A stretch of DNA of 64,000 bases, from positions 5,762,128 through 5,826,127 of the forward strand of contig OZ026605.1 of NCBI GenBank assembly GCA_964020085.1, read 5' to 3'. Origin of the DNA: Micromussa lordhowensis. Its lineage: Eukaryota; Cnidaria; Anthozoa; Scleractinia; Lobophylliidae. The notes beneath the pieces are model-generated. The model was not told where the DNA came from. It saw only the letters and a program-made list of their open reading frames with translations, and did not search any database. Within the stretch, counting starts at the first letter, position 1, and each line of letters opens with the position of its first letter. The translations under genes and the position numbers were made by a program. Below, in pieces: positions 50,301 to 57,614 of this stretch.

Positions 50301-52904
50301 AGTATTACAAGATAATGTGGTTTTATATGTGAATTGGCCACCTTAAAGAGATTCGAAAGCTGACGTTTCGAGCGTTAATCTGTCAGCTTTCGAATCTCTT
50401 TACGGTGGCCAATTCACATTATCAATTCAGTTGATAAAACCAAATTATTTTTTTATTAGTAAATTCTCAGCTCCGACTATTGCATTTCTAGCTTTTTGAT
50501 TGGCTAAAATACTCCGACTATGAGCCAATAATCGGAGTTTTACGTCATATGGAAAATAGTGCGCCAAGTTTAAAAATTTCCCGCACGAAGTTTTCAACTT
50601 CAGCCCTCTATAATGGCCGAAATAAAAATCGGCGGCAAAACCCGGTTTGAGAATTTACTAAAACAATTATTCCATTAGCCCTTGTTGGATATGAAGTGAT
50701 TATAACCAACTCGCACTACGCGCTCGTTGGTTATCACTTCATATCCAACTCGGGCTCATGGAATAATTGTTATATAGTCGACCTCGGGAATACCATATTG
50801 TTATGATTTCCGTAAAGACTCGCTAATCTACTGACGCTTGTCTTGTTCAATGGCGGGCAAGATGAATCGAATCCTGCATCGGCTAGCCGAGCCGGCAAGA
50901 TGGCGCTATCTTCCCAGCTCGGGATTATTCGCTGTTTCTCGAAAAAAAAGGATTATTTTTCCATATATTAAATCTTTATGTACTAAGCTTGTTCTGTCAA
51001 GATAGCTGGATATTTTCGCGTGTTTATGGACCACGACTCCATCTTAGTTCATAAACACGCAAAAAAAGAACGAGGCCAATATCCAGCTATCTTGACAGAA
51101 CAAGCTTAGTCTATAAAGATATCCAGTTATCTTGACCTCACGCTTGGTCAATAACCCATATTTATTGAAGAGGGGCTCTTATTAAGGCCTCCCCCCCGCT
51201 TTTGAGAATATACATCAAAATGAATTTGTTGTCTCCTCTTAGATCGATACTACAGTTGCTACTACCCAGAGAGTGAAGATTTCCGTAAGAGGGTAGCTTC
51301 GATTGTGAACTACTTTCGCGAGAACGGATACAACGTCATCATGGACCAAATGGTGTCCGAAGAAATTACTTCCCAGGGCCCGACGCGGTGGGGAGAAAAT
51401 CAAATACGAAAGGCTAAGAAGGTGTTGATATTCTTGTCTCCTGGTTTGGTCAACCTCGCCATGGATAGTCGAGATGATTCGCAATGCCAGGTATAGTCTT
51501 TGCTTCATTGTTGGTTTTATTTTTAACGTGAACCTCGTTCCCAGGGTGAGGATGAGAGACCCTGGGAATCAGGTCGACCTTGTCCCATGATTCTTGGCTT
51601 TCGAAATTCTGTCAAACGCTTTCTATCGTGGCGATATCTATCGTGGCGTCGAAAACGATGAGGGGAAAGATATTTTATTGGAAAGTATGTACTCCCTATA
51701 ATGGCCTGTACTGGGAGGGGTGGTTGAAGGCGGTACCTTTTTCAGACTTCAGGTATATAAAAGTGTAGGGATTTCACAAGTTGAGGTATATCAAAAGGTA
51801 GGGGAATCTATCATTTAGTTCTTTTTCAAACAGACGCACCTTATGGCTGTATCATTTCATTTATTAGGTACTACATGAAAGTCGGTGACAAGAGGACCTT
51901 TTTTGGCGGTTTATTCATAACACGGGCCAGTTATAAAAAGGGTACCTTTTTTCAATTAAAGGTATACGAAAAGGGTACCTTTCACTCAGAATGGTATTCA
52001 AAAGGGTAAGGGGTTGGACTTTAGGGGCGGAGCACCCCCCCCCCCCCCCTATAGAACTTTGTAAAGCAGCTCCTCCCCCCACTCCCTTTGGAGGCGTACA
52101 TCAGCAGTCTGTCTAATTTCGAAAGAAGCACCGAAATGTAAGCTAATTACGTGATCAACTAAAAGGTTTTCTAATCGAAACTCGTGAAATTAGAAATAGT
52201 TTCTCTTGTATTTATCTGTCAGAATTACCCCAGGGCCTGAATGGGGTTAACCGACTAGCGACAAAAGAGCGGAAAATATAACTGACAACCGACAAAGTGA
52301 TGAAATTTTAACTGACTACCGACATGCGGACTTCCCCATTCAGGCCCGCCTAATGGAAAAAATAGGCTTAGACTTTTCCAAAACACGCGTTAGTTATGTG
52401 TCTCCTTCACTTAGAGCCTTTTATTCAACCGAGGGAGAGAACTATTCAGGTGGTACCACTTAACAATGCGCGATTAAAAAGACATTTGCAAAACCCGCGT
52501 TAGTTATGTATTTCCTTCACATAGAGCCTTTTTTTTTTCAACCGAGGGAGAGAACTATTCAGGTAATACCACTTAACATTGCGCGATTAAAACTAATAAT
52601 ATATCTGCATTGAAGGTTCTTTTCTCTTGAAGTATATAGTATTTTTCCAGCGTTGTTTGATATTTAATAGCAAAACGATGTATCTTTTTAGGATGTCAAC
52701 CGTGTATGGATTGAGCTTGAAGTGCTTCGAGATATTTACACTAAAAATCGTTCGGCCGCCCAGATGGTGTGCATAGCTTTGCCCGATGTACCGGTAACAT
52801 CCGAAGTCCTTCCGCTGTGGGCAAAAGTCAGCTACAAATGGCCTGATGATGCGCTGGAGATCTGGAAGCGTCTAAACGACAGACCAATGATATTACCTGT
52901 TTAG
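19823..52904 (+). CDS. SEFIR-domain single-pass receptor, IL-17-receptor-like (whole gene, introns included)
   Basis: Hand-assembled gene of up to 17 coding exons, every one with AG/GT borders and matching phase. Order: signal peptide; Cys-containing N-terminal exons; a 120-residue ectodomain block present twice; one transmembrane helix; proline-rich juxtamembrane segment; SEFIR domain of about 154 residues running to the stop. SEFIR domains mediate homotypic signalling between IL-17 receptors and the adaptor ACT1/CIKS, so a plasma-membrane cytokine receptor is the likely role. The cytoplasmic part ends directly after SEFIR, without the long tail of vertebrate IL17RA. Length is 553 aa with both ectodomain blocks or 433 aa with one; both are in frame. 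N-glycosylation sequons NLT, NWT and NQT occur in each block. Seen: exon borders, frames, TM, SEFIR-like motifs. Known: SEFIR function. Inferred: ligand and pathway. A SEFIR receptor outside the strict IL-17R family is possible. Confidence 0.85.
21604..21669. mobile_element. CTATCCAGTGGATA-type MITE fragment
   Basis: Contains GGATAGCGCTATCC and CTATCCAGTGGATAAA palindromes and ends TTTGAACAACCGGGCC. A relative lies at 29058-29190. Confidence 0.6.
21670..21933. mobile_element. MITE, ends GGTAAAATGCAGACTACAGA
   Basis: About 30-nt inverted ends: CAGGGGTAAAATGCAGACTA... at the left and its complement ending TGCATTTTACACCTG at the right. A further partial end (GTCTACATTTTACTGG) follows at about 21965. 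Confidence 0.65.
22169..22354. repeat. Palindromic MITE-like element
   Basis: Arms run from GGAATAGAAA through TTCTATCGAGTTATAGAAAC to AAAGTTTGGGAGAAC and back. It lies just upstream of receptor exon 2. Another TTCTATCGAGTTATAGAAAC lies at 22470. Confidence 0.7.
22584..22641 (+). CDS. Receptor exon 2 (N-terminal ectodomain)
   Basis: 58 nt between a TTTTTCTAG acceptor and a GTAATG donor. It enters in phase 0 and leaves in phase 1. It encodes AISEKECIRSCKGKLTLSL, with two cysteines that may pair with those of exon 1. It joins exons 1 and 3 in frame. Confidence 0.7.
23149..23253 (+). CDS. Receptor exon 3 (ectodomain, basic RRQR motif)
   Basis: 105 nt, phase 1 in and phase 1 out, acceptor TTCTCTAG and donor GTAAGT. 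The product is polar and basic, and contains RRQRS, which fits a minimal furin consensus (R-X-X-R). The next exon begins the duplicated block, more than 6 kb away across a LINE-bearing intron. Confidence 0.7.
23335..23545 (-). mobile_element. tRNA-derived SINE
   Basis: tRNA-like head at 23513-23442 (minus strand: AGCTTGATAGCTCAGTTGGT, B box GGTTTGAATCC), then the body GCCTGAATTTTTTTCAGGCT, CAACTGCTTAAGTTGTGTGT, ATATATGATC. Related units lie at 27600, 32743, 41646 and 59416. It lies in receptor intron 3. Confidence 0.7.
24466..26221 (-). pseudogene. LINE reverse transcriptase region, interrupted
   Basis: A linker (26221-25877), then the RT core (25600-24713) with palm motifs LLDFRKAFD and FADDTT, then a C-terminal part (24756-24466, DEIERIQRRALRI). 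Stops fall at about 25880 (TGTGAGTG) and 25770, where GPDDLPN is followed by TGA in place of the usual Trp. A frameshift separates the last two parts. None of these is a host gene. Confidence 0.85.
26246..27418 (-). pseudogene. LINE endonuclease (EEP) domain
   Basis: A 390-codon frame with the APE-type endonuclease pattern: acidic E in TETWL, GGVCLYVKSS, AGDF, a distal TLDQIFTN, and SDH near the end. The usual GDFN reads GDFPMAQS, so the catalytic Asn is lost here or a few residues are deleted. The frame ends at a TGA near 26245, beyond which the same reading continues (ETDHPWVSLQL). Confidence 0.8.
27600..27790 (-). mobile_element. Degenerate SINE copy beside the LINE
   Basis: Same family as 23335-23545 (CAACTAAGCAG, GCCTGAAAAAAAATCAGG, AGCTATCAAGCTGAATGGGA), with a worn tRNA-like head (B box GGTTCCAATTCC). 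Confidence 0.55.
29058..29190. mobile_element. CTATCCACTGGATAG MITE
   Basis: Contains CCATCCAGTGGATAGG and CTATCCACTGGATAGTGATT with an inverted arrangement of ends (CCCTATCCACC / TTATCCACC). Relative of 21604-21669. Confidence 0.6.
29350..30087. mobile_element. Inverted-repeat transposon filled with GTCGGTCGATAG-type repeats
   Basis: Ends are inverted: GATCATGTTTACTGTGGGTAG at the left against CTACAGTAAACATGATCCG at the right. Inside, the left half is a run of degenerate GTCGGTCGATAG words and the right half a run of the complement (CGACCGACTATCGACC). The whole could fold on itself. No transposase is visible. The right half alone recurs in the second duplicate. Confidence 0.7.
30132..30245 (+). 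CDS. Receptor exon 4, copy A (ectodomain block)
   Basis: 114 nt, phase 1/1. It encodes KCQSTPKGFLQ, then NLTGEGWLHIKWEAIDSIKP. The LHIKW pattern resembles a beta strand of the FnIII-like domains of IL-17 receptors, and NLT is a glycosylation sequon. Acceptor CTTCTCAG, donor GTAAAT. Confidence 0.75.
30988..31067 (+). CDS. Receptor exon 5, copy A
   Basis: 80 nt, enters phase 1 and leaves phase 0. It encodes DYNWTSYALIYHDDDSTDRP followed by KCIAVPK. The Y-A-L-I-Y strand and following cysteine fit an FnIII-like fold; NWT is a sequon. Acceptor TTTCCAG, donor GTCAGT. Confidence 0.75.
31812..32028. mobile_element. Palindromic MITE with C-rich core (copy A)
   Basis: Long inverted ends TGTGTAGTTCCAGAAAATAT... 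and the complement ending TTCTGGAACCACACA. The loop is rich in C runs. Open frames across it on both strands are side effects of the C runs. Confidence 0.8.
32743..32935. repeat. Inverted SINE-body palindrome (copy A)
   Basis: Arms of about 75 nt (ATGAAGACATGATTTATCAT..., CACAACTTAAGCAGTTGTGA) face each other around about 45 nt. The arms match the body of the 23335-23545 SINE. Confidence 0.75.
32980..33045 (+). CDS. Receptor exon 6, copy A
   Basis: 66 nt, phase 0/0, encoding NQTEYSLKKDGARKIPYSFH plus AA. NQT is a sequon and Y-S-F-H-A resembles the start of an FnIII F strand. Acceptor TTCTTCAG, donor GTATGT. Confidence 0.72.
35499..36190. repeat. Tandem repeat in receptor intron 6 (copy A)
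   Basis: Units of roughly 80 and 300 bp around TCTAATTGAATTTACTCCTT, TCAAATTACC.TTTGTAAC and TAGTCTCGTCTCCTCTAAAA, repeated about two to four times with variation. Confidence 0.75.
37373..37430 (+). CDS. Receptor exon 7, copy A
   Basis: 58 nt, phase 0 in and phase 1 out, encoding VVVNPYGHGEIELQRFTFR. It continues the strand begun in exon 6 (F-H-A-A-V-V-V). Acceptor ACTTTGTAG, donor GTAATA. Confidence 0.72.
38267..38308 (+). CDS. Receptor exon 8, copy A (membrane-proximal linker)
   Basis: 42 nt, phase 1/1, encoding GTPKTFIIPTVPAK, a proline-rich linker. Acceptor TTCATAG, donor GTAATT. In a single-copy gene its product would lead straight into the TM exon. In the sequence as given it leads into exon 4 copy B, with compatible phase. 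Confidence 0.7.
38458..38976. mobile_element. Right half of the GTCGGTCGATAG transposon (duplicate)
   Basis: The same sequence as 29569-30087, lacking the left inverted end because the duplication began inside the element. Confidence 0.85.
39021..39134 (+). CDS. Receptor exon 4, copy B (tandem duplicate)
   Basis: Identical by eye to 30132-30245, offset 8889 bp, with the same splice borders and phase. It begins the second 120-residue ectodomain block. Confidence 0.7.
39877..39956 (+). CDS. Receptor exon 5, copy B
   Basis: Identical by eye to 30988-31067 (offset 8889), splice sites intact. Confidence 0.7.
40715..40931. mobile_element. Palindromic MITE with C-rich core (copy B)
   Basis: Duplicate of 31812-32028 within the second 8.9-kb unit. 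Confidence 0.85.
41646..41838. repeat. Inverted SINE-body palindrome (copy B)
   Basis: Duplicate of 32743-32935. Confidence 0.8.
41883..41948 (+). CDS. Receptor exon 6, copy B
   Basis: Identical by eye to 32980-33045. The offset is now 8903 because of a 14-bp intronic difference. Splice sites intact. Confidence 0.7.
43054..43584 (+). other. 176-codon open frame in duplicated intron, unrecognised
   Basis: Starts MPVRLIVDGLTHFAISALRN and ends in a basic, Thr-rich tail (TTTTTVKHRHARRSRVIF). No domain recognised, no splice signals tied to it. In copy A the frame is cut to 125 codons (34303-34680) by a 1-nt difference near 34258. Probably a chance or transposon-derived frame. Confidence 0.3.
44401..45092. 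repeat. Tandem repeat in duplicated intron (copy B)
   Basis: Counterpart of 35499-36190. It carries several of the differences between the 8.9-kb units. Confidence 0.75.
46278..46335 (+). CDS. Receptor exon 7, copy B
   Basis: Identical by eye to 37373-37430 (offset 8905), splice sites intact. Confidence 0.7.
47172..47213 (+). CDS. Receptor exon 8, copy B
   Basis: Identical by eye to 38267-38308 (offset 8905). It leaves in phase 1, which matches the TM exon at 48406. Confidence 0.7.
48406..48513 (+). CDS. Receptor transmembrane exon
   Basis: 108 nt, phase 1/1. It encodes a hydrophobic helix (FIGPIVGGLIAGIVLLVILY, then AAM) followed by a basic stop-transfer RWRKK. This gives a type I topology: ectodomain N-terminal, SEFIR inside the cell. 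Acceptor ATGCCAG, donor GTAGGC. Confidence 0.85.
49380..49430 (+). CDS. Receptor juxtamembrane exon, proline-rich
   Basis: 51 nt, phase 1/1, encoding DGRGMPPPLPHLKENSKG. PPPLP resembles a minimal SH3/WW ligand, but that role is speculative. Acceptor TTATCATAG, donor GTAAGT. Confidence 0.7.
50260..50450. mobile_element. Penelope-terminal-like inverted unit
   Basis: Matches 5550-5700 (GAAACTGTGGTGCTGCATCG; GAAAGCTGACGTTTCGAGCG), followed by an inverted copy of GTGAATTGGCCACC..AAAGAGATTCG. The hammerhead-like core has lost its CTGANGA side. Confidence 0.5.
50663..50770. repeat. Hairpin element
   Basis: ACAATTATTCCATTAGCCC..GTTGGATATGAAGTGAT and its complement, arms of about 45 nt with a short loop. 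Confidence 0.7.
50972..51120. repeat. Hairpin element just upstream of the SEFIR exon
   Basis: Arms ATCTTTATGTACTAAGCTTG..TCAAGATAGCTGGATATT and complement, about 60 nt each. Contains GTGTTTATG../CATAAACAC internally. Confidence 0.7.
51243..51490 (+). CDS. Receptor SEFIR exon, N-terminal half
   Basis: 248 nt, phase 1 in and phase 0 out. It opens with DRYYSCYYPESEDFRKRV (SEFIR box 1 type: strand, Y-S-x-Y, acidic loop, helix), continues NYFRENGYNVIMDQMVSEEI, then RWGENQIRKAKKVLIFLSPG (box 2 type: W-x-x-x-x-I-x-x-A-x-K-V-L-I). Acceptor CTCCTCTTAG, donor GTATAG. Confidence 0.85.
51700..52050. repeat. Degenerate GGTACCTTTT repeat
   Basis: Scattered AAAAGGGTACCTTTT, GGTATACGAAAAGGGTACC and TATATAAAAGTGTAGGG words, ending in a C run (52029-52049). 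Lies in the intron between the SEFIR exons. Confidence 0.55.
52233..52347. repeat. Small inverted-end element GGGCCTGAATGGGG
   Basis: 115 bp bounded by GGGCCTGAATGGGG and CCCCATTCAGGCCC, with internal AACTGACNACCGACA repeats. Confidence 0.7.
52381..52592. repeat. About 100-bp tandem duplication before the last receptor exon
   Basis: CGCGTTAGTTATGT ... CAACCGAGGGAGAGAACTAT ... GCGCGATTAAAA occurs at 52381-52480 and 52491-52592 with several differences (110-bp spacing). Confidence 0.85.
52692..52904 (+). CDS. Receptor SEFIR exon, C-terminal half and stop
   Basis: 213 nt including the TAG stop, entered in phase 0. It opens DVNRVWIELEVLRDIYTKNR and ends in a helix around DDALEIWKRL and a short tail (MILPV). 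This completes a SEFIR-sized domain with no further C-terminal extension. Confidence 0.82.
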   Translation, partial: DVNRVWIELEVLRDIYTKNRSAAQMVCIALPDVPVTSEVLPLWAKVSYKWPDDALEIWKRLNDRPMILPV

Positions 52905-53104
52905 GAGTGAGATGGGAATTTCCGAGTGACACATCACAGTTATTAGTTACATTTTCTTATTGCATTGCATTACATTGCGTTTTCTCAGCTATCAGTTAAA
53001 ATTCCCGCCCATTTCTTAGCTCTCAGTTTAATTTGGCAGATCTTAGTCTTACGTATCATTCGAAAAAAAAAAACTGAAAATAACGTGCTAATTCTTAACC
53101 GATG

Positions 53105-53110
53105 AATAAA
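53105..53110 (+). promoter_or_regulatory. Candidate polyadenylation signal of the receptor gene
   Basis: An AATAAA hexamer about 200 nt after the stop at 52904, in AT-rich DNA. The position suits a short 3' UTR, but the hexamer is common by chance in such sequence. Confidence 0.4.
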
Positions 53111-55281
53111 AATTCTGCAGTGTAAAATAGTTTTTTTAGTTTTTCTTTTAGCTTTTCTTGACCCAATTTAAAGTAGTTCTGGCAATTTATTCCCGTTATT
53201 TATCGAGGAGAAATTTTCATGAAGGGTTATAGCAAAAGTGCCGAACGTATCAGCAGCTGATTCAGAGGTAACCTGTATCAAATGTAATTTCATTCACTAT
53301 TTAACTCGGGCTGTTTATTTCTTCCATATTGTTTTACACAGGGTCGTTCAGTTTTCAATAATTAGAGACATATCCCTTTTCTCATGGCTTGCTTTAAGCC
53401 ACTGTGATTGTAATTATTTATTATGGTGATGATGTTGTAAGGAAAGCTAGATCAAGTTTTTCGCTGGTATACAATATGTCGACCAAGTGTTCGTTTAGTT
53501 CGGTATGAATTTCATAGAATAGATTATTTATTTATAAAATATATATTAAGTTTTCTATTTAACTTAATTGATATTAAGTGAGAGGTACATATCTGTACAT
53601 TTTCGGCTTTAAGCCTTCTTAAGCGCGAGTGATATTTTCCGTGATTTCCACTTCAGGGTAAATTAGAAAGTTAAGGGAGTCTTGCGTAGTTTCATTTGTA
53701 GTAAAATTACTTAAGCTTGACACAGCTGTCAAACATATACTGCGGGCTCGCTTCAGAGTTCTCGCGAAACCTGCCGCTACTTGCCGCTATCAGATGTTCC
53801 AAGTTAGTAAACTCAGTGATCCGCATTGAAGCCAAAAACGTGAGCCATTTACTGAAAAGCTTTAAAAGCTTTGTTTGCCGAATCTGTATGCATAGAAAAG
53901 TAAAGAGCAAGTTTAATGTAGTCTTGTGTTTTTGTTTTCAACTCTATGTAATAGCGTTTTGTACAAACTTCCCCCTTTGCCAGGGTCGTAGCTCAGAAAT
54001 TATTTTTGTTTTGTTTTGTTTTTGTGGTTTATAATCATCACAAACACCCTAAATACCTAGGAAGAGAATTTAACCATGCACATTGCCTCAGTCATAAACT
54101 TCATGGAAATTGCTTCAGTCATAATTGTTTTTCTTGCTATGGCCCTGCTTGTTTAGAGCAGCTACAATCATGGACAAAAGTCGTTGGGACACCCATCTAA
54201 TATGACGAATTATCTGTGTTTTACAACTGAAGTTTGAGAAAAGCGCTGCTATCCTTTTAAAAACGTGTTGCTGTTTAGGCAGGTGAAATTGTATTCGCGT
54301 CTGGCGTGTGCCCAAAAGCGCCAAAACCGGTTTGAAGAGCGTTTTCGAAGAGTTCCGAAAAGCTCCGATTGGTGCGAGCGGTAGGCCTGACTGTAAAAAT
54401 GAAGCTGCGTTTTCGATTTCCTTCAGCGTTGTGTGAACGAGAAAATAATGCACGCTTTATGTTTAGAAAAACTCAGCAACTAGACGCAGCGGAACGCCAC
54501 TGCGGTCAGTAGTTTTCTAAGACCTCCAAAGTGCATTATTTTTTAAGAAACCATAAGAATTCCAACTTCATCTGGTTTAGAATGAAAATATTTACGTATG
54601 AGAAGGGGCGGTGATATACGCTGTCAACACAACATCCACTGCTCTATAATTTCCTGCCGTGCATCTAAAAAATATGATGCACGCTCGAATAGCTGGTATG
54701 TATAAAGCAGCTGCATTCGTTAAGTGAGGACATACCCTTAGTTCAGGACTTGCGACGAAAGTATAGACACAACCGACATAGGAACACAGGATAACGAGAG
54801 AACAACTCTGTACTGGCCCTGAGGTTGCAACTAGTCACGTGAGCAAAATTATACAAAGTGAAATATGACTACCCCGATGTAATAGGATTGACCAGCATAC
54901 AATTTCTTCAGAAAATATCAATTTTGTTACTTACGTCAAGCAGACAGTTCGGAATGTAAACAAATCGAAACTATGTAACACTAAGTGATAACATTGAGCA
55001 ACGCTTTTAGCTAATAATGTAAATGACTACCAGTATTTTATTCCAGCACCAAGAGTTCTTATAACGACCTTTTTTAATGTAAATGTCTAGTAATGTCTTG
55101 TTGTTGTAGTCTCACTACGTTTCAGTACATTACCATACCAAAATTCGCAATTAGCCAATCAGCAGCCGTGTCTACTGTCCTGATATGGCCACAGGTCTGA
55201 TATGGCTACGATATCATTACCTCTTTGGAGTAAAGTAATTTTTCTATCGGTAAAATTGAAAGAGGTTTTAAAACTAGAATA
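53111..55281. other. Intergenic between the two genes
   Basis: AT-rich, with frames up to about 112 codons (such as 54453-54115, minus) that show no domain and no splice support. No gene called. Confidence 0.4.
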
Positions 55282-55700
55282 TTAAGGCGGGGGTAAGCAT
55301 GAATAGGCGTGAAATTTGAAGTGACATTAAAAAGGAAATTGTTAGGATTAAGATGGGTTGGAAACACTACCAGACAGTTGACCCCCGCAAAAGAGAGCCC
55401 CAGGTTGCTATGGGACTGTTTGGTATCCGTCTACTAATTCTTCACTTCAAATTTCAATTTTCCAAATCCATCAAATCTTCAACATTTCATATTTTCCTCA
55501 CTTTAACCTATCCTTTGAGAAAAATATCGGCTCTTTCCCAAAATGCCCAAAAATCACCCAAAAATTTACACAAAACCGCCAAACAATGGTTAATGAGATA
55601 AGCAGAGAGATTTAGTATCGCTTGAAACGTGACCGAGATATTGGCAGAAAGGCCGTGTTAAGCGACCTCAAAACACCCTTCGCGTGTACCCCCGCCTTAA
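55282..55700. mobile_element. MITE with TTAA ends (intact copy)
   Basis: Ends TTAAGGCGGGGGTA and TACCCCCGCCTTAA are exact inverted repeats. It is the best-preserved member of the family in the window, about 419 bp. Confidence 0.8.
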
Positions 55701-56179
55701 GCTCGCAATCCTCCCTAGGAAAAAGATGGCGATTGATACATTTACCCATAATCCGTAGCGTAAGATAACCTTGAAAGGTGAAAAAAACGTACAAAAAAGT
55801 TCTAAAATCTTCAAACCTACTATACACACTGTCGTTCAGGGACAAATGTTGCAAAAATATGGCTGTCCTTGTGTGCCTTTGTTTTCCGGGCTTAATCATA
55901 AAAATTACAATTTCCTCGATTGTGGTTGGTTTAAAAAACTCCTATTTTCCACTAATTCACTTGCCAAGTTGTTATCGGACAGTTTGATATTGGACAGTTC
56001 AATAAGCCAATCACATTCAAAGTTGTAGTTAAAATCAACCAATCCCAATTTCAGACTGACATGAAACAATTTACTTTTCCTTTGTCAGTATTTTAATGAA
56101 AATTTTCCCTTTTCTTCATAACTTGGCTATTCTTCTTTTCTCGGAAATTGTGATTTTTATGATTAATTGGTAATAAGAC

Positions 56180-56276
56180 GTCCAATTCAGTCTGTGATAA
56201 TACTCGTGATAAACAAATCGGGCTACGCGGTCGTCCGATTTTGTTATCACTTGTATGATTACAGACCGAATTGGAC
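56180..56276. repeat. Hairpin element
   Basis: GTCCAATTCAGTCTGTGATA... and complement ending CCGAATTGGAC. A piece of the same sequence (GGTAATAGGACTGAGTGGAG, TCGGTCTGTAATCAT) occurs inverted at 401-445. Confidence 0.65.
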
Positions 56277-56476
56277 TCCACTCAGTCCTATTACCATTAC
56301 TTAAAAGCTGTCGACACTTTCCCGCCAAAACTTAACTCATCGCGCGCGCCACTTTACCAAAACGCCTCGTACCTTTTTCGGTACCTTTTTCGGCAAGATG
56401 TCAGGCTCGTTTGGTCTCACCAAAAAACGAATGCCGCCAATAAGGTTTGGCTATAATTAGTTCTTAAGGTGTAATA

Positions 56477-56703
56477 TGGAAAAAGGTTTGCCACTGACTC
56501 TTGATATTTTTCTCTTCCATCAGAAGCCTACAGAGGCATCGCGCCAGCATTGATTACATGGTAACGCGTGCAAGCTTCGCGCTACGTTACTTTAAAAAGC
56601 GTATGACAACGAACTTCACTTTCATATCACTGATGAAGGCTTAAGTATTAGCCGAAACGTCTGTTAAAAAATTTCAAGAGTCACTGGCAAACCTTTTTCC
56701 ATA
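56477..56703 (+). mobile_element. Inverted-repeat unit enclosing a hammerhead-like ribozyme
   Basis: TATGGAAAAAGGTTTGCCAC..GACTCTTGA at the left, TCAAGAGTC..GGCAAACCTTTTTCCATA at the right. A hammerhead-like core lies between and a Penelope-type RT fragment follows directly, suggesting a Penelope terminal repeat. Confidence 0.55.
56624..56668 (+). ncRNA. Candidate type I hammerhead ribozyme
   Basis: CTGATGA (56630-56636), a GGC...GCC stem II, then GAAAC (56654-56658) running into ACGT|C. ACGT is self-complementary, as in the minimal stem III of retroelement hammerheads that work as dimers. A weak stem I (ATCA with TGTTA) can form. Predicted cut after C 56661. Activity is not shown by sequence alone. 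Confidence 0.45.
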
Positions 56704-56708
56704 GACCT

Positions 56709-56840
56709 TATGACATCTTTGAGGACTGTTCGTGGTGCTCTTTTGACGTATGTTCCTTGTTTACCAATGTCCCACTAGACGAGACAATACAAATTTGTCT
56801 TACCAAATTATACTCTCTTCCTGATCCTTATGACATCTCC
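56709..56840 (+). pseudogene. Penelope-like reverse transcriptase fragment
   Basis: Translates to CSFDVCSLFTNVPLDETIQI and CLTKLYSLPDPYD, the SFDVxSLFTNVPLDE signature of Penelope-like RTs. It stops at a TGA soon after. No further RT motifs were found downstream. Confidence 0.7.
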
Positions 56841-57422
56841 TGACTACAATTTTTTTCTATTTTTAAACATTGTTAGTTCTTCTTTACAAAAAGGTATCTA
56901 TTGTGGCGTATACTTTGAATGACCATTCTTTAACGACAACATTGCAACCGTGAGTGCTCCAAAAACTAAACATTAATTTGCAACTTGTTTGTAACAAGAG
57001 GAATGTTTCTTTTTGTTGACCAGCACCTTCAATAGCTCATTTCTGACAACATTGTACGCTACACAAAATGTGAATTACCAGAAAACCCATTGAATGATCG
57101 ATCAATTGATGATTGCCGTTGAAAGTCAAGAGTGCACCTGCAAAAGCTCGTGTGACGGAGTTTAAAGCGTCATCAATGCAAATCTTCAGTGACGAAACAT
57201 CACGGTACGGTTAATGTTATAGGCCATTTCTGAGTTAAATTGTGCCTCGTGCAAAACCCTCTCATATGAAAATGAGTTTGATTTGCATGAAAATGAACCT
57301 GTAGAGGAAACACATTTCTATACGAATCGTTTCGCACGAGGAGTCGTTTTGACACAGAGGTAAAGAGAAACTCGGAAGTGTCCTATTACTCCAGAACTAA
57401 CACTAAAACCAGTCAGCTTGAT

Positions 57423-57614
57423 TCAATTTTCGGAAAGCATTGCCAAGATTCTCCGTGACCCAGTGAAGCTCATTCTCGCATGCTGAACCAAGAGGTTGTC
57501 AACAACAAGTACGTCACCATTTCGCCACGGAAATCCGACAGCGCATGACCAAGTGACTGCTCTTATGTGCTGAAGCACCGCGGGCTCGATTTCGCTGCCA
57601 TCGCCATAGTAGGT
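57423..57614 (-). CDS. Dioxygenase exon 4 (C-terminus)
   Basis: 192 nt including the TGA stop, acceptor CTTGCCAG. It reads TYYGDGSEIEPAVLQHIRAV, then FPWRNGDVLVVDNLLVQHAR and MSFTGSRRILAMLSEN. It carries the distal His iron ligand and the Arg for the 2-oxoglutarate carboxylate. The length and end fit the family C-terminus. Confidence 0.8.
   Translation of the reverse strand, partial: TYYGDGSEIEPAVLQHIRAVTWSCAVGFPWRNGDVLVVDNLLVQHARMSFTGSRRILAMLSEN

Noticed and set aside
54115..54453. 112-codon minus-strand frame
   Set aside because: No recognisable motif, no polyadenylation or splice context, overlaps another open frame on the plus strand.
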